Source: Halobaculum rubrum
GTDB lineage: Archaea > Halobacteriota > Halobacteria > Halobacteriales > Haloferacaceae
Direction: 5' to 3'
Assembly (NCBI RefSeq): GCF_019880225.1
Contig: NZ_CP082284.1
Span: 1,240,001 to 1,304,000 of the forward strand
DNA length: 64,000 bases
This document shows, piece by piece, positions 8,320 through 19,303 of the stretch. Within the stretch, counting starts at the first letter, position 1; the number at the start of each line of letters is the position of its first letter. The notes beneath the pieces are model-generated. The model was not told the origin of the DNA. It searched no databases and saw only the letters and a program-made list of their open reading frames with translations. Both the position numbers and the translations under genes were made by a program.

Positions 8320-10362
8320 ATGGACCATGTTCAGGCGAGCGACGTCCACGACATCGCCAAGCCGAGCGACCCACGGGTCGCGCCGGACGGCGAACACGTC
8401 GCGTTCGTTCGGAGCGTCCCCGACGACGACGAGTCCTACGAGTCGACGGTGTACGTTGCGCCGACCGACGGCGACGACGATCCCCGACGGCTGACGCTGG
8501 AGGAGGGAACCGACGCGGAGCCCCGGTTCTCGCCGTCCGGAGACAGACTCGCGTTCACCTCGACGCGTGGAAAGGACGACGACACCCAGCAGCTGTGGCT
8601 GCTCCCGCTCGGGAGCCCCGGCGGCGAGGCCGAGCGGGTGACGGACGTGGTCGGCGGCGTCAGTTCACTCGCGTGGAGTCCCGACGGGACTCGGATCGCG
8701 TTCCTCCAGTCCGTCACCGAGGAGGACCGCGAGGAGGAACGGGACATGACGGTTCCCGAGGAGTACGAGCCGGAAGAGCCGGACCCGCGGGTCGTCGATC
8801 GGACCGTCTACCGCACCGGCACGGAGTACTTCGACGGGAGGCGGCCGCAGGTGTACGTGCTCGACGTGGAGTCGGGCGACCTCACGCGCGTCACCGACGG
8901 CGACCACGATCACGCGGGGCCGACCTGGGGTGACGACGAGACGCTGTACTTCACGGCACAGAAGGCCGGCGAGGACCCGGACGACAACTACCAGATCGAC
9001 ATCGTCGCCTGCGACATCGAGTCGGGCGAGACCGAGGACGTCCACCGGACGACGGGGTGGGGCGCGTCGCTCGCGGCCACGGAGGACCACCGGATCGCCT
9101 ACACCTACACCGAGGCCGAGCAGGCAAGCATCCAGCCGACCGAACTCCACGTGTACGACCGCGCGGCCGACGAGACGTACGACCTCACCGCAGAGCTCGA
9201 CCGCGGGCTGGGCTACGAGGCGGCCCCGCAGTGGGGCCCCGACGAGGAGCGCGTGTTCTTCACGACGCCCGACGAGGGTGCGACGAGCCTCTGGTCGGCC
9301 CCCGGCGACGCGAGCGAGTCGCCCGAACGCGAGTACCGCGGGGGTTCGGTCAACGGCGCACACGTCGCCGACGGCGTGACCGCGATCACGAAAAGCGAGT
9401 GGGATCATCCCGGCGATCTGTTCGTGCTCGATGGATCCGAGGAGCGCAGACTGAGCCGTCTGAACGACGGGTACCTCGACTCAGTCGCCGTCTCGGAGCC
9501 GGAACCGATCGCGTTCGAGTCCGAGCAGGGGCCCGTGGAAGGGTGGGTGCTGACGCCGCCGGGGTTCAGTGAGGACGAGACGTATCCGCTCGCGGTGGAG
9601 GTCCACGGCGGTCCACACGCGATGTGGACGACGAGCGGAACGATGTGGCACGAGTTCCAGACGCTCGCGGCGCGCGGCTACGTCGTCTTCTGGTCGAACC
9701 CGCGCGGGTCGAGCGGCTTCGGGGAGGAGTTCATGCAGGCCATCGAGCGCGACTGGGGCGACGTGACCCTCACCGACGTGATGGCCGGCGTCGAGGAAGT
9801 CGCGGACAGGGAGTACATCGACGAGACGAACGCCTTCCTCACCGGCGGCTCCTTCGGCGGCTACATGACCTCGTGGGCCGTCGGACAGACCGACTACTTC
9901 CGCGCGGCCGTCTCCCAGCGCGGTGTGTACGACTTCGCCGGGTTCTACGGCTCCACCGACGGGGCGTACAAGCTGGTCGAGGGAGACTACGACACGACGC
10001 CGTGGGAGGAACCCGAGTATCTCTGGGAGCACTCGCCCGTCGCGTACGCGAACGAGGTCGACACGCCGACGCTGCTGATCCACTCGGATCGAGACTACCG
10101 AACGCCGGACAACACGGCGGAACTGTACCACCGCATCCTGCGCAAGGGTGGCGTCGACACGCGGCTGGTCCGATACCCGCGCGAGGGCCACGAACTGTCG
10201 CGCTCGGGCGAGCCGGCGCATATCGTCGACCGGATCGAGCGCATCGTCCGGTGGTTCGACGGCTACTCCGAGCATCACGACGCCGAGCGCGCGCTCGACC
10301 GTCCCGAGGGCGACGGACTGAGTGCGGGCGCGGACGACGAGAGCGACGACAGCGGGGAGTGA
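8320..10362 (+). CDS. S9 family serine peptidase (acylaminoacyl-peptidase type)
   Basis: 680-residue cytoplasmic peptidase. Residues ~1-400 form a beta-propeller built of WD40-like TolB repeats (PDGEHVAFVRS, SPSGDRLAFTSTRG, SPDGTRIAFLQS). Residues ~420-650 form the alpha/beta hydrolase. The triad can be placed: Ser510 in GGSFGGYMT, Asp592 in HSDRDYRTP and His624 in REGHELSR. There is no signal peptide. The acidic C-terminal tail is typical of haloarchaea. It probably removes acylated or short peptides from N-termini. A CTTTGCG box lies about 27 nt before the ATG. Confidence 0.93.
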   Translation: MDHVQASDVHDIAKPSDPRVAPDGEHVAFVRSVPDDDESYESTVYVAPTDGDDDPRRLTLEEGTDAEPRFSPSGDRLAFTSTRGKDDDTQQLWLLPLGSPGGEAERVTDVVGGVSSLAWSPDGTRIAFLQSVTEEDREEERDMTVPEEYEPEEPDPRVVDRTVYRTGTEYFDGRRPQVYVLDVESGDLTRVTDGDHDHAGPTWGDDETLYFTAQKAGEDPDDNYQIDIVACDIESGETEDVHRTTGWGASLAATEDHRIAYTYTEAEQASIQPTELHVYDRAADETYDLTAELDRGLGYEAAPQWGPDEERVFFTTPDEGATSLWSAPGDASESPEREYRGGSVNGAHVADGVTAITKSEWDHPGDLFVLDGSEERRLSRLNDGYLDSVAVSEPEPIAFESEQGPVEGWVLTPPGFSEDETYPLAVEVHGGPHAMWTTSGTMWHEFQTLAARGYVVFWSNPRGSSGFGEEFMQAIERDWGDVTLTDVMAGVEEVADREYIDETNAFLTGGSFGGYMTSWAVGQTDYFRAAVSQRGVYDFAGFYGSTDGAYKLVEGDYDTTPWEEPEYLWEHSPVAYANEVDTPTLLIHSDRDYRTPDNTAELYHRILRKGGVDTRLVRYPREGHELSRSGEPAHIVDRIERIVRWFDGYSEHHDAERALDRPEGDGLSAGADDESDDSGE

Positions 10363-10444
10363 ACGACCGACGCGTCGAGCGCGGTGGCTACCGGCCCGCA
10401 CAACTGCCGTCCGCTTTTGCGGCCGGTCGTTGTAGCCATCGGTG

Positions 10445-10621
10445 ATGACCGATGCTGTCGATTGCGCGTACTGCGGCTGCGACGTGACCGTCCACGACCC
10501 GGTGTACGTCCGCGAGAATGGCTCGGAAGGAGCGGTTCCGTACTGCAACTACGGCTGTCTGTCGGCGCACATCGAGGAGGAGGGACTCGCGGTCGGAACG
10601 ACCTGTTCGATCGATGGGTGA
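10445..10621 (+). CDS. Small zinc-ribbon protein
   Basis: 58 residues with CAYCGC near the start and a second cysteine pair in YCNYGC, spaced as a zinc ribbon. The rest is short and acidic. A CTTTTGC box lies about 31 nt before the ATG, supporting a real leaderless gene. It faces the minus-strand zinc protein at 10631-10834 across a 9-bp gap. Haloarchaea carry many such micro zinc proteins with roles in regulation or stress; this one has no assigned function that I recognise. Confidence 0.72.
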   Translation: MTDAVDCAYCGCDVTVHDPVYVRENGSEGAVPYCNYGCLSAHIEEEGLAVGTTCSIDG

Positions 10622-10630
10622 CGACCCGCC

Positions 10631-10834
10631 TCAGTCGACGATGATGTCGTTGTCCTCGTCGATCGTCACGTCCGGCTCGGACTGCAGCTGTTGCTCGTAG
10701 CGGTCGATCCAGTCGGCGAAGCAGCCCGGGCACAGGCGCTGCTCGTCGACCGTCGAGCGGTCGACCGAGAGCCGGATCGTCCGGGCGAGCGCGTCCTCCA
10801 CCGACGACCCGCACGCGTCACAGGAATCGGCCAT
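10631..10834 (-). CDS. Small zinc-finger protein
   Basis: 67 residues beginning MADSCDACGSSVED, with CDAC and CPGC forming a likely four-cysteine zinc site (CxxC-x~30-CxxC), then an acidic tail ending DEDNDIIVD. A CTAAATC box lies 29 nt before the ATG at 10834. It is convergent with the zinc ribbon at 10445. Function unknown; the size and two CxxC knuckles match haloarchaeal zinc micro-proteins. Confidence 0.72.
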   Translation of the reverse strand: MADSCDACGSSVEDALARTIRLSVDRSTVDEQRLCPGCFADWIDRYEQQLQSEPDVTIDEDNDIIVD

Positions 10835-11025
10835 ATCTTCGGCTGTGCGAGCCAGCGATTTAGTCGTTGCCTCGATGTGTCGAGGAAGCGACGGCTGCGG
10901 AGGGGCTGACAGGCGGCGCGATCGCATCGTGACGGGAGTGCCGCGCACCCGCGAACCCGCCACGGCCGGGGTCAGGTCACGACACGACTGGTCCCGCCAT
11001 CGGATATGAACCCTCGCCTCGCCCG

Positions 11026-11910
11026 CTAGCTCCACAGTTCGGGCGCCGACACGTCCTCCTCGCGCGCGGTTCGCCACTCGTGCTCCGGACTCCAGCCGAA
11101 CAGTTCGGCCGCCCTCGCCGTCGACAGCGCCGACTGCTCTCCATCGAGTTCGCACGCGTCGGGGAGTCCCCCGAAGTGGTCCTCGACCGCCTCGGCGGTC
11201 GACCGGCCGAGGTAGTTGTCTGCGGCGGCGGCGTGGACCGCCTCGTGGCCCCTGGGCGGGTCAGCGACCGCGCGAGCGACGAGGGAAGCGACGTCCCGCA
11301 CGTCGACGTAGGACCAGCAGTTGCCCGCGCCGTCGGCGAGCGCGTCGAAATCCCGGCAGGCGTACTCACCCGGATACTGGATCCACGACGGACGGATCGA
11401 CGTGACCGGGACGCCGTCGCGGCGGTGGACCATGTCCGCGATCTCCTCGGCGACGACTTTCCCGGTTCCGTACGGGTCCTCGGGCCGCATCGGGTGGTCC
11501 TCGGTGATCGGGAGCTCCTCCGGAAGGGGCGTCTCCTCGGCGAACGCGAGGCCGTAGGCGCTCTCGCTGGACGCCTGCACGACGGTCGCGCCCGCGCGGC
11601 CGGCGGCGACGAGGACGTTGTACGCGCCGGCGACGTTGTCCTGAAAGACGCGACTCCCCGTGTAGCGCGTCGGCGACGGATGTGAGCCCCAGTGGACGAC
11701 CGCGTCGGGGTCGACCTCGCCGACGAGGTCGAGCGTCTCGCCGGCGTCGGTGAGGTCGACGGCGCGGAAGTCGACGTTCTCGCGTGGAGTCACCTCGTAG
11801 CCGGGGTGGTCGAGATCGACGCAGACGACCTCGTGGTCGTCGGCGAGCCGGTCGACTATCCAGCGGCCCGAGCGTCCGAGACCGCCGGTGACGACGACTG
11901 TGGAGCCCAT
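11026..11910 (-). CDS. NAD-dependent epimerase/dehydratase (extended SDR)
   Basis: 294-residue nucleotide-sugar or sugar-modifying SDR. The Rossmann signature is TGGLGRSGRW at residues 8-17, the catalytic motif is YGTGK, and the upstream Ser is in QASSESAYG. The C-terminus (ELFGWSPEHEWR) is the usual UDP-hexose-epimerase-like end. No sugar-pathway neighbours reveal the substrate. A TTTTTCAC-like box lies about 30 nt upstream of the ATG. Confidence 0.87.
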   Translation of the reverse strand: MGSTVVVTGGLGRSGRWIVDRLADDHEVVCVDLDHPGYEVTPRENVDFRAVDLTDAGETLDLVGEVDPDAVVHWGSHPSPTRYTGSRVFQDNVAGAYNVLVAAGRAGATVVQASSESAYGLAFAEETPLPEELPITEDHPMRPEDPYGTGKVVAEEIADMVHRRDGVPVTSIRPSWIQYPGEYACRDFDALADGAGNCWSYVDVRDVASLVARAVADPPRGHEAVHAAAADNYLGRSTAEAVEDHFGGLPDACELDGEQSALSTARAAELFGWSPEHEWRTAREEDVSAPELWS

Positions 11911-11991
11911 ACGCTCGCAATCGGGAGCCGGCGTGAAAAACGAGGGCGATCAGGCGGACGCGACCGCGCGTCGGAGTCGGGGCGGTCGCAG

Positions 11992-12906
11992 TTACGCGAT
12001 CTCGTCGTACTGGTCCGCGAGCTTTTCGGCCGCCTCGTCCATGAGGTCGACCTCGTAGTCGTCCAGCTCCCACTCGACGACTGCCTCGACGCCGTCGGAT
12101 CCGAGCTTCACCGGGACGCCGAAGGCGGTGTCCTCGTGGCCGAACTCGCCCTCCAGCGCGACCGAGCCGGGGAGCACCTCGCCGGTGTCGCGGACGACCG
12201 CCTCGACCATGTGGGCGACGCCGGTCGCCGGACCCCACTCTGTCGCGCCCTTGCGCGAGATGACGTCCATCGCCGACTCCTGCAGGTCGCCGAGGATCTC
12301 CTCCTTCTCGTCGGCGGTGAACTCGGGGTCGGCCCCGTCGACGCGGACCTTCGAGAACACGGGCACCTGTGCGTCGCCGTGCTCGCCGAGGATCGTCGCC
12401 TCGACGTTCGTCACGGGCGCGTCGAAGCGCTCGGAGAGGACGTACCGGAAGCGCGCGGAGTCGAGGCGACCGCCGAAGCCGATCACCTTCTCCCGGGCGC
12501 GCTCGCCGCTCTCGTACAGGTGGCGGTTGAGCAGGTCCACGGGGTTCGACGTGGTGATCGACACGAAGTCGTCGTTGTACTCGCGCAGGGACTCGCCGAT
12601 GTCCTCCATGATGGGCGCGTTGTCGCCCGCCAGATCGATCCGGGTCTGGCCCTCCTTTCGCGGGATGCCCGCGGTGATGACGACGACGTCGGACCCCTCG
12701 GTGGCCTCGTAGCCGCCCTGCCGGATCCGCGTGTTGGAGTCGTACGCGACTCCGTGGTTGGTGTCGGCCGCCTGGCCGATCGTCGTCTCTTCCATGTCCG
12801 GGATGTCGACGAACACGAGTTCGTCCGCGATGTCCCGGAGCGCGATGTTGTACCCCGCTGCGGCGCCCACGGTTCCCGCCGCGCCGATCACGCTGACTTT
12901 CGTCAT
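11992..12906 (-). CDS. mdh: Malate dehydrogenase (LDH-like)
   Basis: 304 residues, the known size of the tetrameric halophilic enzyme that interconverts malate and oxaloacetate in the TCA cycle (EC 1.1.1.37). NAD site [13 protein letters not shown] at the N-terminus; substrate loop [11 protein letters not shown], where the Arg favours malate over lactate; catalytic His in [11 protein letters not shown]. The ATG at 12906 has a TTTACCG box 30 nt upstream and is preferred over a longer minus-strand extension. The surface is strongly acidic. Confidence 0.95.
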   Translation of the reverse strand: MTKVSVIGAAGTVGAAAGYNIALRDIADELVFVDIPDMEETTIGQAADTNHGVAYDSNTRIRQGGYEATEGSDVVVITAGIPRKEGQTRIDLAGDNAPIMEDIGESLREYNDDFVSITTSNPVDLLNRHLYESGERAREKVIGFGGRLDSARFRYVLSERFDAPVTNVEATILGEHGDAQVPVFSKVRVDGADPEFTADEKEEILGDLQESAMDVISRKGATEWGPATGVAHMVEAVVRDTGEVLPGSVALEGEFGHEDTAFGVPVKLGSDGVEAVVEWELDDYEVDLMDEAAEKLADQYDEIA

Positions 12907-13095
12907 ATCACGTACACAGCCGGCCGAGTCGCCGGTAAACGTTTCGAAACCGACGATCTCGGCGGCGAACGACGTAGATCGATTCGACGATCGACGATAT
13001 CTCGACGCCACGATCCCGGGATCCACGCGACACTCGGACACGAGACGCGCGAGCCAACGGGATTATGAGCGCCCGCACAGCTACCTTCGACAACG

Positions 13096-13773
13096 ATGGC
13101 CATCGAGGACCGAGGGGACGCACACCTCATCACGCACGCGCTGGCGAAGGACACGCTGTCGCGGCTGCGCGACGTGGAGACGGAACAGGTCGCGTTCCGC
13201 AAGGGGCTGGTGAAGCTGGGCCGTATCTGCGGCTACGAGATCATCGACGGCGCGATGGAGACGGAGTTCGTCTCGATCGAGACGCCGATGGCCGAGACGA
13301 CCGGCGAGCGCGTGAAGGGGCTCGACAACGTCGTGATCATCAACGTCCTCCGGGCCGCGACGCCGTTCGTCGAGGGACTGCTGAAGGCGTTCCCGCGGGC
13401 CAAACAGGGCGTCATCTCCGCCGGTCGCAACGAGGAGGCCGGCATGGGCCCGGACGGTACCTTCCCCATCGAGATCGACTACACGAAGCTGCCCGACATC
13501 ACCGAGGAGGACACCGTCATCGTCGCCGACCCGATGCTCGCGACGGGGTCGACCATGTGCGCCGTCCTCGATCACGTGCTCGGGGACAACCCCGAGCCGG
13601 AGGACCTGTTCGTCCTCTCGGCGGTCTCCGCGCCCGACGGGCTCACCCGCGTTGCCGAGGCGGCGCCCCAAGCGGATCTCCTCACCGTCGCCATCGACGA
13701 GGAACTCAACGACGAGGGGTTCATCGTCCCCGGCCTCGGCGACGCCGGCGACCGCGCGTTCCGGACGCAGTAG
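13096..13773 (+). CDS. upp: Uracil phosphoribosyltransferase
   Basis: Salvages uracil to UMP using PRPP (EC 2.4.2.9). The 225 residues match the family. The PRPP-binding loop is [14 protein letters not shown]; other conserved parts are [15 protein letters not shown] and the C-terminal LGDAGDRAF, which closes over the uracil. A TTATGAG box lies about 33 nt before the ATG. It is divergent from mdh across 189 bp. Confidence 0.95.
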   Translation: MAIEDRGDAHLITHALAKDTLSRLRDVETEQVAFRKGLVKLGRICGYEIIDGAMETEFVSIETPMAETTGERVKGLDNVVIINVLRAATPFVEGLLKAFPRAKQGVISAGRNEEAGMGPDGTFPIEIDYTKLPDITEEDTVIVADPMLATGSTMCAVLDHVLGDNPEPEDLFVLSAVSAPDGLTRVAEAAPQADLLTVAIDEELNDEGFIVPGLGDAGDRAFRTQ

Positions 13774-13957
13774 CGTCGGCTCCGGGGTCGGCGACGCCGT
13801 AGCTCGGTCCGGCCGAACCTTCTTGTGCGAAACCGGGACCATCCCGTCGCGTGACGTAGCGGCAGCCGGCGAGGACCTGGGCGGGTGTGCGGTCCCCCTT
13901 CGCCGACCGCAGGACGATCGGACCGCCTGTCAGCCACAACGGAACGACCAGCCGCGC

Positions 13958-15691
13958 TTACAGCCGCTCCTGCAGCGCACGCACCGTCCGCTCGCCGACG
14001 CCGGGCACGTCGAGCAGATCGGACTCGCCGGCCGCGCGGACGTTCTCGACGGAGCCGAAGCGGCGGAGGAGTCGACGCCGCGTCTCGGGTCCGATGCCGG
14101 GGACGTCGTCGAGGACCGTCGAGACGTCGTCCCGGAGCGTCTGGTGATACTGAACGGCGAAGCGGTGGGCCTCGTCGCGCACGCGCTGAAGGAGGTGAAG
14201 ATGAGGGGCGTCGTCGTCCCAGCGGTGCACCCTGTCGGGGGTGATCACCAACTCCTCCTCCTTGGCGAGTGCCACGACCGGAATCTCCCAGCCGACCGCC
14301 GCGAGCGCGTCGCGGGCGGCGCCGAGTTGCCCGTCGCCGCCGTCGACGAGCAGCAGATCCGGGTCCGGGCGGTCGTCGCGCCCCTCGGCGCCGCGGCGGG
14401 CACGCCACGTCACCAACTCGTGCATGTTCGCGTAGTCGTCGTTGCGGTCGGTGAGCTTCTTCCGGCGGTAGTCTTCGGTCTGGGCGCTCCCGCCGATGAA
14501 GCACACGTTCGAGCCGACGACCTGCTTCCCCTGCGCGTGGCTCACGTCGAACCCCTCGATGCGCTCGGGGCGATCGATCCCGAGCGCGTCGGCCAGCGCC
14601 GACAGTTCGTCGCGGCGCGCCGGGCCGCTGCGGGCGTTCTTCAGCGCGAGGTCGACGAGCGTCGCCTCTCGACCCGCGCCGGGGACGCGGACGGCGACGC
14701 CCTCGGTCTCGAGCCACGCGAGGACGTCCTCGTCGGCGGGACGCTCCGAGAGCAGGACCGCGTCGGGAAACTCTCGCTCCGCGTAGTACTGCACGAGGAA
14801 CGCCGACAACACTTCGGCGACCCGATCCTCGGCCTCCGGGGTGGCCAGCGAGTGGCGGGACCGGTCAACGAGTTGACCGCGATCGCTGTGCAGACGGGCG
14901 ACGACTGCGGACTCGCCCTCGACGGCCGCGCCGAGCACGTCGACCACGCGCTCGTCGGAGCGGCCGGCGACGGCCTCCTCGCCCCCGCCGTGGAACGCCT
15001 CGACGACGTCGAGGCGATCGCGGATATTCGCCGCGCGTTCGAACTCCTGCGCCTGTGCGGCCGCCTCCATCTCGCGGCGCAGTGGGTCGGCGAGCGCGCC
15101 GGTCTCTCCCTCGAAAAACCGGACCGCGGATTCGACGTCCTCGCGGTAGGACGTCCCGTCGATCTCGCCGGTACACGGCGCGGAGCACAGCCCCATCTCG
15201 TAGTCGAGACACGGCCGATCGCGGCCCTCGTACTTGTGATCCGAGCAGCCGCGCAGCCCGTACGTCTCACGGATCGCCTTGATCACGGTGTCGATGCGGC
15301 CCTTGTCGGTGAACGGGCCGAAGACGGTGGCCGCCTCGTCGGGGTCACGCGTCGCCTCGATCCGTGGGATCGCATGAGCCGTGAGTTGGACCAGCGGGTA
15401 CGACTTGTCGTCTTTGAGGCGGACGTTGAAGCGAGGGGTGAGCCGCTTGATCAGGTTCGCCTCCAGCAGCAACGCCTGCGTTTCCGTGTCGGTGACCGCG
15501 AAATCGAGCGCGTCCGCGCGATCGACCATCCGTCGGACCCGAGCGGACCGCGGGTCGGCGTACGACGGTACCCGGTCGCGAAGGTCGACCGCCTTTCCCA
15601 CGTAGAGGACGGTGTCGCCGTCGAGGAACTGATAGATCCCCGGCTCACGCGGGAGATCTGCCGCACGCTCGCGGACACCGCTGGCGTCCAT
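13958..15691 (-). CDS. uvrC: UvrC, excinuclease ABC subunit C
   Basis: Nuclease subunit of UvrABC nucleotide-excision repair, 577 residues. The N-terminal GIY-YIG domain ([21 protein letters not shown]) makes the 3' cut. A UVR motif ([13 protein letters not shown]) near residue 210 binds UvrB. The UvrC endonuclease domain ([18 protein letters not shown]) makes the 5' cut. Tandem HhH motifs ([23 protein letters not shown]) close the protein. Complete, with no frame breaks. uvrA and uvrB are not in the window. Confidence 0.96.
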   Translation of the reverse strand: MDASGVRERAADLPREPGIYQFLDGDTVLYVGKAVDLRDRVPSYADPRSARVRRMVDRADALDFAVTDTETQALLLEANLIKRLTPRFNVRLKDDKSYPLVQLTAHAIPRIEATRDPDEAATVFGPFTDKGRIDTVIKAIRETYGLRGCSDHKYEGRDRPCLDYEMGLCSAPCTGEIDGTSYREDVESAVRFFEGETGALADPLRREMEAAAQAQEFERAANIRDRLDVVEAFHGGGEEAVAGRSDERVVDVLGAAVEGESAVVARLHSDRGQLVDRSRHSLATPEAEDRVAEVLSAFLVQYYAEREFPDAVLLSERPADEDVLAWLETEGVAVRVPGAGREATLVDLALKNARSGPARRDELSALADALGIDRPERIEGFDVSHAQGKQVVGSNVCFIGGSAQTEDYRRKKLTDRNDDYANMHELVTWRARRGAEGRDDRPDPDLLLVDGGDGQLGAARDALAAVGWEIPVVALAKEEELVITPDRVHRWDDDAPHLHLLQRVRDEAHRFAVQYHQTLRDDVSTVLDDVPGIGPETRRRLLRRFGSVENVRAAGESDLLDVPGVGERTVRALQERL

Positions 15692-15806
15692 CGCGGAGAC
15701 GTGAGGGCTCCGCGCGTTTGAGGCTGACGCGTCGGCGGCGAGCGACGCCGGCGTCGAGGATCTCTCCCGACGGAGTACGGCTCGGACCGTAGCGGGGACA
15801 ACTAAA

Positions 15807-15841
15807 GTATCAGTTCTGAATTCCGGACGACAACCATTAAA
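15807..15841 (+). promoter_or_regulatory. Transducer promoter with motility-type inverted repeat
   Basis: A 16-mer GTATCA-GTTC-TGAATT (15807-15822) is followed by exactly 13 nt and the TATA-like ATTAAA (15836-15841), 29 nt before the transducer ATG. The half-site form and the 13-nt spacing equal those before arlCE, arlI and cheY, in the orientation of its own gene. Confidence 0.6.
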
Positions 15842-15864
15842 CCGAGTTCGAAGAGCCTAATCGT

Positions 15865-17622
15865 ATGTCACTACTCGTCCGCTTCCGGGAGTGGATCGCG
15901 GGGACGAATCAGGAGGAGCCGGTGGCCGACGGCGGTGTCACGGTTCAAGCCGACGCCGAACCGGTCCCGTCGCCGGAAGAAGACGACGACGAACTGAACA
16001 TCGACGACGACCTGTTGCTCGACGGGATGGGGACACCCGTCTTCATGCTCGATGCGGACGGAGAGATCACCGCCTGGAATTCGGCGATCGAGGACCTGAC
16101 GGGCGCGAGCGCCGAGGAAGCCGTCGGCCACGAACACGCAAGCGAGATGTTCTACCCCGACGGTCGCCGGGCGCAGACGCTCGCCGACAAGGTACTCGAA
16201 CACCCCAAATCGGTTCACGAGGAGTTTGGCGTCGACCTCGAGGACGAGTCGATGTACCTGTACGCCGACACCAGCGTGATGACCGATCAACACGGCGTCG
16301 ACCGCGACATCTACTTCACGGCGATGCCGCTGTACGAGGACGGCGAGCTGGTCGCCGTCGTCGAGACGGTTCGCGATCGAACGGACCAGATCCAGCGGCA
16401 GAAGGCGGTCGAGGGGCTCGTCGACGAACTCGGCGCGACGATGGGATCACTGACCGAGGGGAACCTCGGCGCGCGGGCGTCGTTCGAGGACGAGAACGAC
16501 TGCCTCGACGACCGGCTGCTCGACGTTATCGGCGAGTTCAACGAGATGGCGGACGCCTTCCAGAAGACCGCCGCAGGCGTCGACGAAGGGACCGTCCGGC
16601 TGGAAGACTCCGTCGAGGAGGCCGTCGACGCCGCCGAGGAGATCGCCGAGAACGTCGGCGAGCAGAACGAACTGCTCTCGGAGGGGGTCTCGGAGATGCA
16701 GACGTTCTCCGCGTCGATGGAGGAGGTCGCCGCGACCGCCGAGGAGGTCGACACGGCCGCCGAACAGGCACGCGACGCCGCGACCGGGGGCCTCGACGCC
16801 AGCGAGGACGCCCGCGAGGCGACCGAAGAGGTGACCGAGATCGGCGATGAGCTGGTTACCTCCGTCACGGATCTCGGCGACCGGATGGACGACATCGAGA
16901 CCGTCGTCGGGGTCATCTCCGACGTGGCCGAGCAGACGAACCTGCTGGCGCTCAACGCCAACATCGAGGCCGCCCGCGCGGGCAAGGACGGCGACGGGTT
17001 CGCGGTCGTCGCGGAGGAAGTGAAGACGCTCGCCGACGAGACCCGCCAGCACACCGAAGAGATCACCAGCAACATCGAGGAGCTACAGAGTCAGACCGAC
17101 TCGACGGTCGTCGCCGCCGAGCAGAGCCACCAACAGATCGACCACGCGGCCGACCAGATAGACGACGTGTTGGAGGCGTTCGAGGACATCGCGTCGTCGA
17201 TCGACCAGGCGGCGGACGGCATCGCCGAGGTGTCGCGCGCGACCGACGACCAGGCGGCCACCGTCGAGGAACTCACCGCGACCATCGAGGAGGTCCGCGA
17301 GCGGTCGAACGAGACCGAACACGCGGCCGACCGCATCGTCGCCGCGACCGACGACCAGAGCGAGGCGATCGCGGAGCTGTCCCGGCGCGTCGCCGAGCTC
17401 CGGGGAGAAAACGCCGAGAGCGCCGACTTCCGTGCCGACGGCGGACGCTCGACCGACAACACCAGCGGGTCGATCCGGCCCGGAAACACGGAGTCCGAGT
17501 TCCGGACTGACGGCGGCGTCACCATCGACGCGCCCGCGAACGAGCGCGCAGACGAACCCGACGGGGCCGAGGCCGACGAGTCCGGAACCGACGACTACGG
17601 CGGCTTCGAGTTCGGAAACTGA
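15865..17622 (+). CDS. Soluble PAS-domain methyl-accepting transducer (Htr)
   Basis: 585-residue chemotaxis transducer without membrane segments. Residues ~50-170 form a PAS sensor ([20 protein letters not shown]). A HAMP-like stretch follows ([16 protein letters not shown]). Residues ~240-510 are the long coiled-coil signalling domain, with the conserved tip [18 protein letters not shown] that contacts CheA and CheW. Glu/Gln-rich helices would carry methylation sites. The acidic tail ends GGFEFGN. It probably senses an internal cue such as redox or a metabolite. No chemotaxis gene adjoins it, but its promoter carries the same inverted repeat as arlCE, arlI and cheY. Confidence 0.92.
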   Translation: MSLLVRFREWIAGTNQEEPVADGGVTVQADAEPVPSPEEDDDELNIDDDLLLDGMGTPVFMLDADGEITAWNSAIEDLTGASAEEAVGHEHASEMFYPDGRRAQTLADKVLEHPKSVHEEFGVDLEDESMYLYADTSVMTDQHGVDRDIYFTAMPLYEDGELVAVVETVRDRTDQIQRQKAVEGLVDELGATMGSLTEGNLGARASFEDENDCLDDRLLDVIGEFNEMADAFQKTAAGVDEGTVRLEDSVEEAVDAAEEIAENVGEQNELLSEGVSEMQTFSASMEEVAATAEEVDTAAEQARDAATGGLDASEDAREATEEVTEIGDELVTSVTDLGDRMDDIETVVGVISDVAEQTNLLALNANIEAARAGKDGDGFAVVAEEVKTLADETRQHTEEITSNIEELQSQTDSTVVAAEQSHQQIDHAADQIDDVLEAFEDIASSIDQAADGIAEVSRATDDQAATVEELTATIEEVRERSNETEHAADRIVAATDDQSEAIAELSRRVAELRGENAESADFRADGGRSTDNTSGSIRPGNTESEFRTDGGVTIDAPANERADEPDGAEADESGTDDYGGFEFGN

Positions 17623-17731
17623 GCGACGCCGTCTCGAGGCCGCAACGCGACGGCAGTTCGACGGCTGTCAACCGCACGATCGACGGTCACGATCCCCGTA
17701 GCCTTTCTCGTCCGCGGCCGAACCGGGGCGC

Positions 17732-17983
17732 ATGCGCCTCTGGCTCGTCTCCCGCGAGTACGACACCCGACAGACGGTGACGCTTACCTACGCGAGCGTC
17801 GACGGCCGACGCTCGTACACCCGGCAAGCGTCGATCGAGTTGCTCCAGCGGAAGCCGATCACCGCCGCGATCGACCGCGACGAGGCCGATACCGAGCCCG
17901 TCGCCGACGCCGAGCGGCGCGACCGCTACGCCGCGGAGGCCGAGCGAATGGCCGCGGATCACGACCCGGACGACGATATCTGA
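17732..17983 (+). CDS. Small conserved-looking protein, unknown function
   Basis: 83 residues, MRLWLVSREYDTRQT to DHDPDDDI, with a basic beta-rich start and a helical acidic end. A CCTTTCTCG box lies about 31 nt before the ATG, the usual leaderless spacing. No family recognised. Confidence 0.6.
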   Translation: MRLWLVSREYDTRQTVTLTYASVDGRRSYTRQASIELLQRKPITAAIDRDEADTEPVADAERRDRYAAEAERMAADHDPDDDI

Positions 17984-18064
17984 CGGCGCCGTCGCTGGTG
18001 TAACTGGAGTGTCGTTGCGACAAAACCGACCGATACACAGCGTAGGGGCCACGATCTCCCGACG

Positions 18065-18217
18065 TCAACACCAGTTCTCGAGCACCGGGGCGTCCGCCTC
18101 GCCGACGGAGAGCCACGCGTCGTCGCATTCGAGGTCCGCGATGACGAACTCCGCGGAGCTCTCGTCGACCGACGCCATCACCTCACCGGGCTCTTGCCCC
18201 GTGTGTCTCGTTGCCAT
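18065..18217 (-). CDS. Small DUF7556-like haloarchaeal protein
   Basis: 50 residues, MATRHTGQEPGEVMASVD to PVLENWC, with the central pattern VIADLECDDAWLSV that I associate with a haloarchaeal DUF7556-type family. The ATG at 18217 is chosen because a TTTATCAG box lies 30 nt upstream; an ATG two codons earlier is possible. Function unknown. Confidence 0.6.
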   Translation of the reverse strand: MATRHTGQEPGEVMASVDESSAEFVIADLECDDAWLSVGEADAPVLENWC

Positions 18218-18447
18218 ATGCATATCTCTCACATACGCACTGATAAACTCGTCGGATTGATAGCAATTCACAGGGTCACCACGCAGTGCCCGACGTCGCG
18301 GTGATGCCGTGCCGACGGCGAACTGACGCCGCAGTGACCCCGCATCGGCGCCGTGTGCGACACCGACTGCGACGACTGCTGAGCCGGCGGGCGAGTGGGC
18401 ACCACACCTTCGTATGATACAAGAGGCGTCGGGGCGCACTGCGGGGT

Positions 18448-19302
18448 ATGAACGTAGCAGACGCGATGACGCCGCGGGCAGACCTCATCACGGTGTCGCT
18501 CCCCGGCAGTCGCGACGACGTCCTAACGTACCTCCAAGAGTACCGCTTCTCGTCGGTTCCGGTCGTGAAAGGCGAGGGCGACGAGGAGGTGTATCGCGGT
18601 CTCGTCTCCCGGGACGACCTCATCGACAAGCCCGACGAGGATCAGCTCGCGCTGTTGATGCGCGAGACCCCGACGGTCACCCCGGAGACGAACCTCCGCG
18701 ACGCCGCCCAGGTGATGCTCGGCGGCAGTCGCCGGGTGCCCGTCGTCGAGGAGGACAACGGCGACACGCTGACCGGCATCGTCACCGTCACGGACATCGT
18801 CGCCGCGATCGCTCGCGGCAAGGTCGACACCGACGCCACCTGCGGCGACATCGCCGGTACCGACGTGAACACCGTGTACACCGGCACGCCGCTGACGGTG
18901 GCCGAGCGCCAACTGTTCTTCGCGAACGTCCCGTACGCGATCGTGCTGGGCGACGACAGTGACATGACCGGCATGCTCACCGAGGTCGACGTGCTCGACG
19001 TCGCCCGCGTCGTCGAGGGCGAGGACGACACCGGCGACTCCATCGCCGACCAGGACGACGACTGGAAGTGGGAGGGCATCAAGGCTATCGGCGCCGCGTA
19101 CGTGCCCACGCGGAACGTCGAGATCCCCGCCGAGCCGGTCTCGGGGTTCATGACCGAGGACGTGATCACCGTCTCGCGCCGGCGGAGCGTCACCGAGGCC
19201 GCCCAGGAGATGATCACGGAGGACATCGAGCAGATCCCGCTGCAGGCGGGCGGCGAACTCGTCGGTATCGTCCGGGACGTACACCTGCTGGAGGCGCTGT
19301 AG
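18448..19302 (+). CDS. Four-CBS-domain protein
   Basis: 284 residues made almost wholly of CBS repeats, each with a G-hxT/S-x2-D-like end: GLVSRDDLI, GIVTVTDIVAAI, GMLTEVDVLDVA and GIVRDVHLLEAL. Two Bateman modules are therefore likely. CBS pairs bind adenosine nucleotides such as AMP, ATP or SAM. The gene ends one base before the glyS ATG, so the two are translationally linked. Its role could be energy sensing tied to translation, but that is inference. Confidence 0.88.
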   Translation: MNVADAMTPRADLITVSLPGSRDDVLTYLQEYRFSSVPVVKGEGDEEVYRGLVSRDDLIDKPDEDQLALLMRETPTVTPETNLRDAAQVMLGGSRRVPVVEEDNGDTLTGIVTVTDIVAAIARGKVDTDATCGDIAGTDVNTVYTGTPLTVAERQLFFANVPYAIVLGDDSDMTGMLTEVDVLDVARVVEGEDDTGDSIADQDDDWKWEGIKAIGAAYVPTRNVEIPAEPVSGFMTEDVITVSRRRSVTEAAQEMITEDIEQIPLQAGGELVGIVRDVHLLEAL

Positions 19303-19303
19303 G

